Position numbers and translations under genes: made by a program. Shown in pieces: positions 50,935 through 60,800 of a DNA stretch of 64,000 bases. This DNA comes from Epichloe hybrida (taxonomy: Eukaryota; Ascomycota; Sordariomycetes; Hypocreales; Clavicipitaceae), in contig JAFEKR010000002.1 of the NCBI GenBank assembly GCA_019022495.1, forward strand, positions 2,666,001 to 2,730,000, read 5' to 3'. Each line of letters starts with the position of its first letter. Position 1 is the stretch's first letter. Under the pieces are notes generated by a model that saw nothing but the letters and a program-made list of their open reading frames with translations, did not search any database and was not told the origin of the DNA.

Positions 50935-52938
50935 CCCCGAACAAGATAGCCTAGAGACGCACGGGAGGCGAGGCTAGCCCTAGACAATCCCCTAAAGGCA
51001 AGATATATTGTAAAGTGATTCCTTAGCATAAGAAGACTCCAATACTACACATTAGCGTAAGACCTAGCCTTTAGTTAACGCAAACTAGGGGAGGATCTAG
51101 GCTGCCCTAGAGGTAACTAAACTAACTAACAAACGGACACCACAAATAACTAAAGAGAGGCACTAGGTAAAACAGTGTAGCCACAGAGGTAAGCTAGACA
51201 TAAGGTGAAATTACACTATAATAGGAAGACTATAAGTCTAGAATAGTTATTAGATTAATTTTAAGTTAAAAAGCTATAGGTATTATTTTACACTAGCTTA
51301 CTACTACCCCTTTACTAACCTAGAATTAGCCTTATTTCTCCTTAAGAATAGGGATTATATTCTCTATTACCTTACTCTTACCCTTAGCTAATAAGCTAGT
51401 AGCTAGGAGCTAGTTTATTTCTATTACTTAAGCATTAAGCTACTAGAGCTAAAAGATAACCTTATTATATTATTTCTTTATAGACCTAGACCTAGCTAAG
51501 TCTAGGCTTACTATAGTAGCGCCTTATTTCTTCTTAGCATGGTTTTTAGTATAGAGTTTCTTAACCTAAGCTATATAGTTCTCTAGGGCTTAGATAATTA
51601 AAGTTAGCTATAAAATAAAGCTATTACTAAGCTAAAGCAAAACCACTTATATTACTCCTAGTAACTATACTAGCCTAGGTCTTAACTAATTACTAATATT
51701 CCCCTTATAGGCTAGTAATGTTTAGCTATAAGTAAATTAGCACTAGAGTAAGCTTAGAATAAGCATAGGAGTTAATATTACCTTAATATATATATAATTA
51801 TAAACCTAATAATTAAAATAGGCATTAGATATTACCCCTTTATATATAAATTAGCCCTGCCCCTAGACTAGAAATAAACTAACTTACTAATAATATTATA
51901 GCACTAATAGCCCTTATTTTTAATAGATTATATCTTATAAGACACACACTAGATCTCTTGTGGCTTACCTAGCTACCCTAGGTTAGACCTAGAAATAGGG
52001 TAAAATAAAGGTAAAGAGAACTTACTTCTAAGCCTTTTGCCTTTACTTAATCTAATTACTTCTAGGTTAAGGACTTCCTTAAATACTTATTTAAGGTTAT
52101 AAGTTCCTAGGTAAATTAGAGCTAGAATAGCACTAAAAATAAGGTACTTATAAAGCTTAGTAATATTATAGCGTGTTTTTCTATATAAAATATTAGTATT
52201 TAAACTAGCACTAAACTAGAGAAGCCTTAAATAGCTTCTAAAAGGGATAGGAAGGAAAAGAACCTATAGGAAATTTATTATAAGAAAAGGAAAAAGATTA
52301 AAACCTTAAGGGGGGAGGAGCTCTCTTTTATACTTAAGAGAGAGGGGGGGGGGGGACTAACTATAATATTAGCTAGAAAATAAAGTATAAGATAAGTAAA
52401 CACATAGATAGTATATAACTAATCTAGAAGTAAAACTACCTAGTTACTAGGCTTAAATTACCTACCCCTTATTATAATTAAATAAAACTATATGCTTAGA
52501 CTTTATAAGATATTTAGACTAGTACTAGGTTAAATTTAGCTAAAAAGTAAGGCACTAGAAGAGTTAAAAGTAAAGTAAATAAAAAGTAAATTATTATTAT
52601 AAATCTAAATTTACTATACCCTAGGGTAAAGTAAGAGATATAGAGCTAGGTTAGAGTAAGACTAAACTAGCACTAAAGGGAGCTAGTTAGGACTATTATT
52701 ACACTTTTTCCTTTCTTTTTTATTTTCTTTAGGATAAGGCTAGCGTAAGCTAGCACTAAATACCTATAATTAATTACACTTAATGCGGTGTAAACCTAGA
52801 AGAGGGTTAGCGCTAGCCTATTAATAGACATAAGGGGGTTTTTCTTCCTAGTAAAGGGTTTTCCCTCTTAACTAAGCAAATAAAGTACTAGGAATAGCTA
52901 CATAGTTAGCTAGCTAGTGTAAAGAATATATATATATA
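50935..52938 (+). mobile_element. 5'-truncated LINE copy (2 kb)
   Basis: 14-bp duplication AATAACATTATATA (50921-50934, 52939-52952). It starts within the extreme 3' end of ORF2 (corresponding to about 47231 of the long copy) and runs to the same TA-rich tail. Its first 200 bp keep normal GC; the rest is RIP-damaged. Confidence 0.92.
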
Positions 52939-53323
52939 AATAACATTATATAATAAAAAGGCCCACTTTTTTTTACTAATACTACATTTGTAGTTTTTGT
53001 AGTTAGTGTAGTTAGTAACTACACTAACTACACTACACTACAAGCAAAAAAAAACTACATTACACTAACTATAAAAAAAAAACTACAATACACTACACTA
53101 TAAAAAAAAAAAACTACACTATACTAACTATAAGAAAAAAAAAACTACACTATAAATACAAATTTTTCCTAAAAACTACACTAACTACACTACAAACAAT
53201 ACTCTGCTTACTAGGTATTAATAGTATTAATAACATCCTCTATAGTTATATAGAATAGCTATATCTTAGGTAATAATATAATAAAGGGTATTTAAAAAGA
53301 GCTTTATTGCGTTATATTATAAG

Positions 53324-54083
53324 TGTTAAAAATAAGACCTATTTTTAGCCCTTTCTAGTTAAAGGACCTTTCTATTACTAGCTTGCATTGCAAGCCTAAC
53401 AGCTGCGACTAACCGTGTGGATAACTAATTCAAATTAATTGTGGATTATTCAATTGCGTTATGGCTGCAAGCGTAGCCACAATTGCAGCACCACTAGTAA
53501 TTAGGTAAGCTAGAGTGACGTAAGCAGGTTACCCTATACGCGGGTTACCCTATAGCTATCTTTAACAGCGATTTTCTCTTTAACTAGAGGTTATACAAAA
53601 GTCTTATATATAGCAAATTAAAGCTAGAAGATAAGGCTTTTATTTAATGTAGGAATATTTTTAGACCAAAAGTTAGTGCATATGGGTTGCTAGTTTGTAT
53701 AGTGGTGAGTTGATTTTTTGGATTTTACATATAAATGAATTTTGCGGAAAATCAAAAGTGGCTCTTAAGACCTCTCTAGTGGCCTAGATCTACCAATACA
53801 GTTAGTAAGTATATAAGAGAAAGAAGATCTTTTCAATCTAGCTAGATAGCTAGGCCTCTTAATCTAACAGCCGCATTACCTGTATAACGTCACTAAAATT
53901 AATTCTATTAGTATATAAGATATCGTAAAAGTCATTTAGATTGAATTCTATTAGTTAATAACTGCCATAACCTTCCGTTACGTTGCGTTAAATATTTAAC
54001 GTGGTGGTTCTATTAGTCCCTAACCGTAGAGCTGCACCTGTACAGCTATTGCCAGCTAGCAACTAGCTCCCTATATTTCAATA
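53324..54083 (+). mobile_element. Solo Copia LTR (760 bp)
   Basis: Same family as the LTRs of Copia 1 and 2, with TG...TA ends (former CA) and 5-bp duplication ATAAG (53319-53323, 54084-54088). Shorter by internal deletions, mainly in the region after GCAAGCCTAACAGCTG. It formed by recombination between the LTRs of a full element. Confidence 0.93.
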
Positions 54084-54233
54084 ATAAGGCTTTATAATAA
54101 TAAAAAGGAAGGAAAGGAATTTTATAGAAGAGGTTATAAGCGTTATATATTATAGTAAGCTACCTATATTTACCACTAAAAAGAGCTAGTATATTTAGTA
54201 GGGAATTAGGTAAAAAGGTACTTCTTCCGTTTT

Positions 54234-54313
54234 AGGACTAACGCGGTATGTGCATTTAAGAAACGCGGTATGCGCATTTAGATGTCTGCGAAGCGAAGCT
54301 TCCCGCTTTCCCT
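54234..54313 (-). repeat. Right inverted repeat of E0
   Basis: Reverse complement of the left repeat: 48 of 49 bases match at 54234-54282, and AGGGAAAGCGG reappears on the minus strand at 54303-54313. The single mismatch is a C-to-T on the + strand. The AT-rich block ends exactly here. Confidence 0.85.
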
Positions 54314-54431
54314 TTGTTAAAATAAGGTCGTCCTGTGGAGACGTCTCTTCTGATTGGTCAGACGCGAAATACTCTTCGGCGACTGGTCGAGAAAAAAATT
54401 CTGCCTCTCTTGACCGCCCGATTCGCGGGGG

Positions 54432-54612
54432 CAGGTTAGTCAGTTAAATCGTCAAATCGTCAGTCAGTCAGTCAGTCAGTCAGTCAGTCAGTCAGTTAAA
54501 TCGTTAAAGCAGTCAAAAGTCAGTTAAATCGTCAAATCATCAAATCGTCAGTCAGTCAGTCAGTCCGTCAAATCGTCAAATCAGTCAAAAAGTCAGTCAA
54601 ATCGTCAGTTAG
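54432..54612. repeat. CAGT tetranucleotide and AAATCGTC tandem repeat tract
   Basis: Runs of CAGT (up to about 11 in a row) alternate with AAATCGTC-type units. A smaller CAGT run lies at about 61757-61775. No coding function is seen. Confidence 0.9.
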
Positions 54613-55010
54613 TAAGAAAAAAACGGAAGCGGATAATAGTTAGCCCGGGCGGATACCGACGCTTTCCCTGCGCCTATGATGCCGGGCAACCATAAGGAAA
54701 GATCTCTTGTAAAGGTAGCACCTGTCCAGTAGCGACTGCAAATCTTAGCTATCTGTGGCTTCCTTCGGACCTTCGGGTCATAATCAGTCCGACCGTGGCC
54801 AAAGGGTAGAGCCACCGAATAGATGCACGCGATGCGATGAGTCACACCATAGGCTTCGCCTCAATTTACCTCACCTCCATAACAGATACTGGAGAAAACA
54901 GCTTGTAACACAAAGGCATCGTCTCGCTAATAAAGCTCTGCTTCAAGACTATAGAATATAGAACCCGTCAACTGGTATGTATTCGATATCTAAACACCGC
55001 CTTCTCGCTA
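54613..55010. other. Spacer upstream of the DUF6914-like gene
   Basis: Normal composition. No convincing gene or RNA is recognised. Presumably it holds the promoter of the next gene. Confidence 0.4.
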
Positions 55011-55679
55011 ATGAGGACGGGTTTCAGCATCATATTCTCGCTCGCAATGTCCTCAATCTCAAGCTCCTCAAGCTCAAGCTCCTCGAGCTCCAACATGGAA
55101 ATCGCGGTGGCTTTATACCGTCGCGACCCCATATCAAGCGACCCGCGTAGACGCGAAATATACAAACACGAGGCATATCACTGGGGAATTTTGATCAAAA
55201 CTTCAGGTCGCTATTATGATGCTTATGACGCGACCGACAGGAACGCAATCGATCCAATCACGTTCAGACAGGAAAATCCACAGGGGGACTGGTGGTTCCA
55301 TGCCAGACAAGACGTCGACCTTTCACACAGTGGGAAGATATTAGGGTACATCGTCATCGGCACTGTTCCATCCGCTCAAACGAGGAATGGTGTCAAACTG
55401 TTCCTTGAGGAGGTTCCCTTGCCAAAAAAGAACTCGAACCCTCAAGAGAGCTGTGTGACATGGGTCGGGAACGCTATACGCAAGTTCCGCGACGCACATT
55501 GTGTAGCTGACTTCAGAATTGGGACATTTTTGGACTGGGCACTCATGTACGCCGACCAAAGGCTGCGGTACCCTGAGGAGACCGAGGAAGTTGTTCATTA
55601 TAACAAGGAGACAGAGAAACAGCAGGAGGAAAAGAAGAGAGGAAAAGAAGAGAGGAAAAGGGAAGAAGTAGACGAATGA
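55011..55679 (+). CDS. Small fungal protein, DUF6914-like
   Basis: 222 codons from the first ATG. The core (about residues 29-160) carries a pattern I associate with fungal DUF6914 proteins: VALYRRDP near the start, AYHWGILI, a YDATDRN stretch, a strand GKILGYIVIGTVPS and the signature ESCVTWVGNAIRKF, where Cys and the WV-x-A pattern are conserved. The role of the family is unknown. The N-terminus is doubtful: residues 14-27 are mostly a serine run encoded by a TCA/AGC/TCC microsatellite, and ATG codons at 55047 and 55095 (MEIAVALYRRDP) are alternatives, the last being the best match to the domain start. The C-terminus is a Lys/Glu-rich tail. It is the first gene to the right of the transposon nest, with normal composition. 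Confidence 0.7.
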   Translation: MRTGFSIIFSLAMSSISSSSSSSSSSSNMEIAVALYRRDPISSDPRRREIYKHEAYHWGILIKTSGRYYDAYDATDRNAIDPITFRQENPQGDWWFHARQDVDLSHSGKILGYIVIGTVPSAQTRNGVKLFLEEVPLPKKNSNPQESCVTWVGNAIRKFRDAHCVADFRIGTFLDWALMYADQRLRYPEETEEVVHYNKETEKQQEEKKRGKEERKREEVDE

Positions 55680-56608
55680 CTGAGCGAAGCACAGAAATTG
55701 TCATTTGTCAAGTATTGTTGAAGGATGAAGGTGGTGGCAAAGAGTGTTCAGAAGAGAAGATGATGTAGAATTGCTATCTAGGAATTCCAGAATCTAACAA
55801 GGGAAAAAGGAAGCTATATACAAGCTTCAAAGCTCTCAACAGAGACCTGAATAAAAGAAGGTCTATCGGACAAGTGATCTAGGTCTTCAAACGAAGCCTG
55901 CGATGAAATGCGATAACAAACGCGTTGCGGGAAGCTGCATCACCAAACGAAGAGGGGATGACAAGAGTGATGCCTGAGGGTGCAATGTGAGGCTGCAATA
56001 GCGGCGGTCCTCAATAGTCGATGGCAATCGACCTTGGGGGCAGGAATGGCTCCATAGAAGCACCGATGAGACCTCGGATTGCTGAGCTGTCGCGGTCACA
56101 AAGCAGTCTCGGGGTAATCACAAATCTCAATCTGATTCAAATCGAAGCCCAGATGGTGACTTTTGTTCGTTTTAGATTTTCGATACTTGGTCCATCCTCG
56201 AGGAGGATGCCATGACTGGCAGCCGAAACGTGTTTGTCGGTGCCCACGGTTGGTCGTTACCGAGTCAAGGTTTCACTCGAGAGCCTGTGGAAGCCGAAAG
56301 CTGGAAGCGGAGGACTCGACTGAACCCCGCGGGGATTCCAGAAGCAGTGTTTCTGCAACATCTCGCTGCATCATCTCTCCAAGACCCCCGGGCCAAGATC
56401 CCCCGATCGGCCGGAAAGCGGGTCCCTCCAAGAATCCAAGAACCCAAGCCGAGGCTGCCCACTTCTTTTAACCAAACCTCGATTCCAGGAACTATTCACA
56501 ACGTCCCTTCCCATCATCCCTCCCTCAATTTCACCCTCTCACACAAAAGCGCACAAAAGCGCACAAAACACCGATCGATCACAACTTCTTATCGACCACC
56601 ACCAGACC
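55680..56608. other. Intergenic, promoter side of the enoyl-CoA isomerase gene
   Basis: No gene is supported. Overlapping short frames in all phases are present between 56160 and 57285, but they lack introns or homology. A pyrimidine-rich stretch and a short AGCGCACAAA repeat lie at 56520-56575, just before the ATG at 56609. Confidence 0.5.
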
Positions 56609-57514
56609 ATGTACCAACCACTCTTCACCGTGCCCATCCCCCCTTGCGGCGCCCACCCCGGCGGCACCATCACCTGCACCCAGCCCCAACCAACAACCTA
56701 CCTCCTCACCTTCGTCTCCCCGCCAGACAACCGCCTCACCACGGCCTTTTGCCGCTCCCTCCTCCAAGCCCTCGACATCATCGAGTTCGGCGGCTACGCG
56801 CCCGGCGTCGTCGTCACAACAAGCGGCATCCCCAAGTTCTACTCCAACGGCCTGGACCTCGAGCACGCCATCAACACGGACGGGTTCTGGCAATTACTCT
56901 ACGATGTGTGGGCTCGGTTCTTAACGTAAGAAATCCCCCCCTCTTACAAGAAAAAAAAAAAAAAAGAGAAGGAAAGAAAAAAAGAATTGAACAACAAAAT
57001 CAGATATCCCATGCCCACCGTCGCCCTCCTCAACGGCCACACCTTCGCCGGCGGCCTCATGCTCTCCCAAGCCCACGACTACCGCCTCGCCCCCTCCCCG
57101 AAAGGCTTCCTCTGCCTAAACGAGGTGCTCTTCGGGGCGCCCCTCAAGCCCCCCATGGCCGCGATTTTCCGCCACCGCCTCACCCCCCAGACCTACAGGA
57201 CGTTGGCTCTCGAAGGTCGTCGCTTCACAGGTCAGCAGGCCGTCGAGGTGGGCATCGCCGATGCCACGGCCTCTTCGCTGGATGATTGCCTGGCGTTTAT
57301 TGCCGAGAGACAGTTGGCCGAGAAGCCCAAGGCGGGCGTGTACGGTGTCATCAAGACGGAACTGCACAAGGATCTGCTGAGGGAGTTGCGCAAGGAAGGT
57401 GTGGACAGGGAGGAGGAGAGATTCAACGAGGATCAACGGAGGGAGGGGGAGAGGAAGGAGTTCGGCAAGGTGTGGTTTGAGCAGTGGACCAAGGAGAACA
57501 AGGCGAAATTGTGA
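56609..57514 (+). CDS. Peroxisomal enoyl-CoA isomerase (crotonase family), two exons
   Basis: Exons are 56609-56925 and 57004-57514, joined in frame to 275 residues. The intron (56926-57003) has a GTAAG donor and CAG acceptor and contains a poly-A run. The crotonase fold is shown by SGIPKFYSNGLDLE (about residues 72-85) and LLNGHTFAGGLMLSQAHDYR (about 114-133), which supply the oxyanion hole. One catalytic Glu is present (E146 in LCLNEVLFG). The position of the first hydratase Glu is Leu, so delta3-delta2-enoyl-CoA isomerase fits better than hydratase. The C-terminus is AKL, a type 1 peroxisomal targeting signal, so it should act in peroxisomal beta-oxidation of unsaturated fatty acids. The C-terminal 50 residues are a charged helix. 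Convergent with the TBC gene. Confidence 0.88.
56926..57003 (+). other. Intron of the enoyl-CoA isomerase gene
   Basis: 78 bp, GTAAGA donor, CAG acceptor. Removal joins RFL to TYPMPTVALLNG, the expected crotonase sequence. Confidence 0.9.
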
Positions 57515-57859
57515 AAGGGCCTGTGAGGGCAAGGAATGGCTATCCATTATATATAGACAAGGTCCAAGGTCTAGGGTGGAGAAAATATCATCTTACTGGC
57601 AAAGGAAGGACGTCAAGGGCAATGCGTGCAATCCATGAAGCTGGTGGGAATAGGGATTCCGTGTTCAACCTGAGAACAGTTGAATAGATAGACCTTGGGA
57701 ATTTGACTGCACTGTACGTTAGATTGCAAGACAAGTTGTACCGGACCATAAACAGCGTGTGGTAAATCAACATAGTAAATGGGTATCAAAATCTAGCCAA
57801 GTCTAGTGTCCAACTGTACATCTCCTTCTCATTTTCTCCCGCTCACTCACTCGTAATCA
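57515..57859. other. Convergent 3' intergenic spacer
   Basis: It lies between two stop codons facing each other (isomerase and TBC gene). No gene is seen; the short frames on both strands are non-coding in character. Confidence 0.6.
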
Positions 57860-60800
57860 CTAGTCTACGCCTCTTATCGGCCGCGGCTCGGCTGCTGTGA
57901 GCGACTCTCCTTCCTCTCCCGCAGTGTTGCTCATTCGTCCGGCCGCAGTGGCAGCGGTTGTTGCGTCTGTCCTTTGCTTTCGCGCTCTATCTCTTTCGGC
58001 AACCAGGTCCTTTTCTGCCTGCATTGCCTTGTTTCGCCGCTGCTCGATATCCTCCCTTCGCACCTCCCGCCTCAGTGCTTCGCCGGCTTGGATTAGACCA
58101 TCAATGCTGATAGCGTGCTCCGTCATGTGATGATTGATATATGTGTACACCCCTGCTGGCGTGTCGCACTGCAGTAGATTCCTCTCATTCAGCTTCAAAA
58201 GCGCCAGCGCAATTTGAAAGAGAAATGTGCTCCCGTCGTTGGTGCACAAAACCACGTCCCACAATCGGAACAAAGCCTCTGCGCACAGACAGTCTGTAAA
58301 TACGGACAAAAACCACTGGAACGTCAGGGCTTCGAGCTCAATGGAGAGGGAGTCCAAGTGGACCGAGAGCTTCGGGAGTGCTGTTGACACGAACTGTCGC
58401 AAAACTTGCTGGTCGGCTCTCGACGCCAAGAGTGATCGATCGTAATACCCGTGCGGCAGAATGCTTTCAATAATCGACGCCAAGATCCAGAACGCGTCCT
58501 CTACTGATGGCATAATGAGTAGGAGGTTTGCGGCAATCAAGTTCATGCCTTGGCAGTAGCCGACGTCCTTGTTTCGACGTGAGTATGCTAGAAGCAATTC
58601 ACTCAACTTCTGCACCCCGGGACCCCTGCGGAAGAAGATGTTGTCTGTCAGGGTTCGATGAATGTCCATCTGAATCTGGCTCACCACGGCCGGGTCATCG
58701 TCGTCACCATTCTGCGCGACAAGATCCTCGTAGTACCCTGGGACTCGTAGAGCATTTGCTCCGGAGCATTCCGACCAGACCTTGGCACGGTATGCGACGG
58801 GTATTCCGCCAAGCACCAACGCCTTGAATTCGTTCCATTTGGCTCGACCAACCTTGCCCTTGTTTCCCAGTCCCGATATGCCGATAACCTCGCCATCGGC
58901 AACGCGCGCTTCCGGTGTCATCATCGCCGGCGTTTCGAATCGAGCCTCGGCCACCGCGGCAGCGGCGGCAGCGGCTGCTTGGCCCTCTCGTCGTCGCTCA
59001 GCTCGCACTTTTCGCAAAAAGTCATTCCATTTGACCGTCTTGTCGCGCTGCAACGAGTCATGGACCTCACTCAGTTGCTTCAGCAGAAGCTTCACCGCCT
59101 CGGCATCTTCCTTGACCACGGCGCTCACCGTCGGGTTCGACTCAAATGGCTGCGTCGTGTCGTTGTCGATTGCAGTTGTTGTGCTCGCCAAAGGTGGAAC
59201 AAGGCCAACATTTGTGGCAGTGACAGTGGGGGTTTTGGCCGATGCGAGCTCCTCCTGGGGCTCAGAAGGTGTCACACTGCCAGTTCCCTCGAGCACCTCC
59301 AACGCCGAAGCATTCATGCTGGGTGTGTGGCTAAGGAGTTCAGTCGGGAATGTAGCAATTTTCAGGTAGTCTTGCCAACGTTTGGGCTTCGCGTCGTCTT
59401 CGGGGCGTTCTTCATGGCCATTTGGGCTGCCAGGTCTTACGCTGCTCGAAACAAAACCTCTGGGCCTAGGTAGATCGTCCATGAGATTTGGAGAAACACG
59501 TGTGCGGCCATCGGTGAGCATTTCAGTGTCGCGGCCGGCTTTGGTCGTCTGGTTGGCCACATGGGTCGCTTCTCGTTGTCTCTTCTTACGTCGTTGATCA
59601 TAAATGAATCCGAATCGATCCGTGAGGAACTCCCCGCTGGCGTTGCTATTGTTGTATATGTGTGACAGGGTCGGAGGTTGCGACTCTGGAGGCAGGATGG
59701 CGTCCATTTCAACAGGTCCGTAGCTTTCTTGTTGTGAATTTGCAAGGTTTGGTGGGCTGCTAGCCATGCTTGCCCAGTTGTCTTGAACCTGGCTTTTCGT
59801 ACTCGTCATAGCCAGAGGTGTCTGCGAAGTGCGGCGCATGGCCATCAAAGCCTTGGGATTGTTCCCGGCCATGGACGCAGCGCGCGCGGATTGAGCTGTT
59901 CGAACACTTGCCGCAGAACCAGCCCGGGTTGAAACTGCACGAGCGGATGCGCTCGCGGCTCTCCCTCTCGGCTCAGCATCTCGTGGTGTCACAGTGCCCC
60001 CCGCGACAAGTTTCAAAGCAAGACTGGCCAGCGAAACAGAGGACTTGCGCTCGGAAATGGCTGCTGAGTGAAGGCTGGATGCTCGGCTCGAGGTAGATGC
60101 CTTGACTTCGTCGGGAGGGGTGAACAAATCTTCTTGTAACATGGGCCGTCGATCCATACTTGACTGGGAACGAACTACGGTTGTTGAGTTGATCTTATTG
60201 CCATTGACACCGTTCGAACTTCCTGATCGCTTGGTGGTTCCACCTCCCCAGATGTAGTCCTTCCATCCTCGAAGCGTGCCCCTGCTGCCGGGCTCCACAA
60301 GCTGCCCGTCCTTGTTATTAGCACGAAGCGTTGACAACTTGCCCTCGGTTTCGCCGTAAGCATGCATTGCCATGGTGTCGTGCATCGCATCGCTCATCAG
60401 ATGACTCAATCCATCGTTACCTTCACTGTGCTTTCGTCCATTGGAGCGTATTTCTGTTTCCACTAGCTTGAGCCTGTTTTCTAGGTCCATGTTTGATAGA
60501 CCACATTCACGGATGATTTTCCTCAGGGCGCGCTCTCGCTCATCAGCACGTCGTCGAAGTGTAGCAATCTGAACATCACGCTGGGCCATGTCCTCTGCAA
60601 TTTGTCGCACAAGAGAGATTGCTCCATGCCGTGCGATGAGCCGTTCAATGTGCTCATCGTCGGCCTGATGCAGGGCTCCCGGTATTGATTGTCTCAGAGG
60701 CGAATCTTCGAATAGGGCATCTCGAGATGAACCCTTGCCCGTCAATGTGTCCACAAGGGAGAAGCTGTTGCTGCTCAGATTTCGGAAGCGACTGTTCTCG

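Larger units (their letters stand above)
33177..53206 (-). mobile_element. Non-autonomous hAT-like element, outer copy, with nested insertions
   Basis: Ends are CAGAGTATTGC at 33177 and CAATACTCTG at 53206. Flanking 8-mers TTTATAAG and CTTACTAG agree at 5 of 8 positions; two of the three differences are C/T. Once Gypsy 2, the two LINE copies and the solo LTR are removed, about 2 kb remains that is collinear with the reverse complement of the copy at 41706-43739. Subterminal regions are packed with TAGTGTAGT and its complement, as in hAT transposons. It has no transposase gene. It contains a long ATTACTATA-type microsatellite (about 50087-50240 on this copy). Confidence 0.8.
5307..54313. mobile_element. 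E0: outermost inverted-repeat-bounded element, 49 kb with nested insertions
   Basis: Near-identical inverted repeats face each other at 5380-5428 and 54234-54282 (49 bp, 48 matches). Beyond them both sides share AGGGAAAGCGG in inverted orientation (5307-5317; complement at 54303-54313). Everything between is RIP-degraded; everything outside is not. After removing the nested elements, E0 itself is about 6 kb: 5429-7226, 29427-33168 and about 270 bp around the solo LTR at 53.3-54.1 kb. No target-site duplication was found just outside the AGGGAAAGCGG ends, so the exact termini and superfamily are open. No recognisable transposase remains. A DNA transposon with long, internally repeated ends is the simplest reading. 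Confidence 0.6.

Noticed and set aside
33177..53206. Tc1/mariner origin with TA duplication for the CAGAGTATTG element
   Set aside because: TA flanks the outer copy if the ends are extended to AGCAGAG, but the inner copy has a clean 8-bp duplication and no TA at the matching place, so hAT fits both better.
5307..54313. Starship giant mobile element carrying cargo genes
   Set aside because: No tyrosine-recombinase (DUF3435) captain and no cargo genes are visible. The island consists of nested transposons in an inverted-repeat element, whereas Starships lack long inverted repeats of this type.
56212..57285. 357-codon + strand frame overlapping the enoyl-CoA isomerase
   Set aside because: Pro/Arg/His-rich composition typical of a shadow frame in GC-rich coding DNA; the isomerase frame explains the region with clear domains and a spliced intron.
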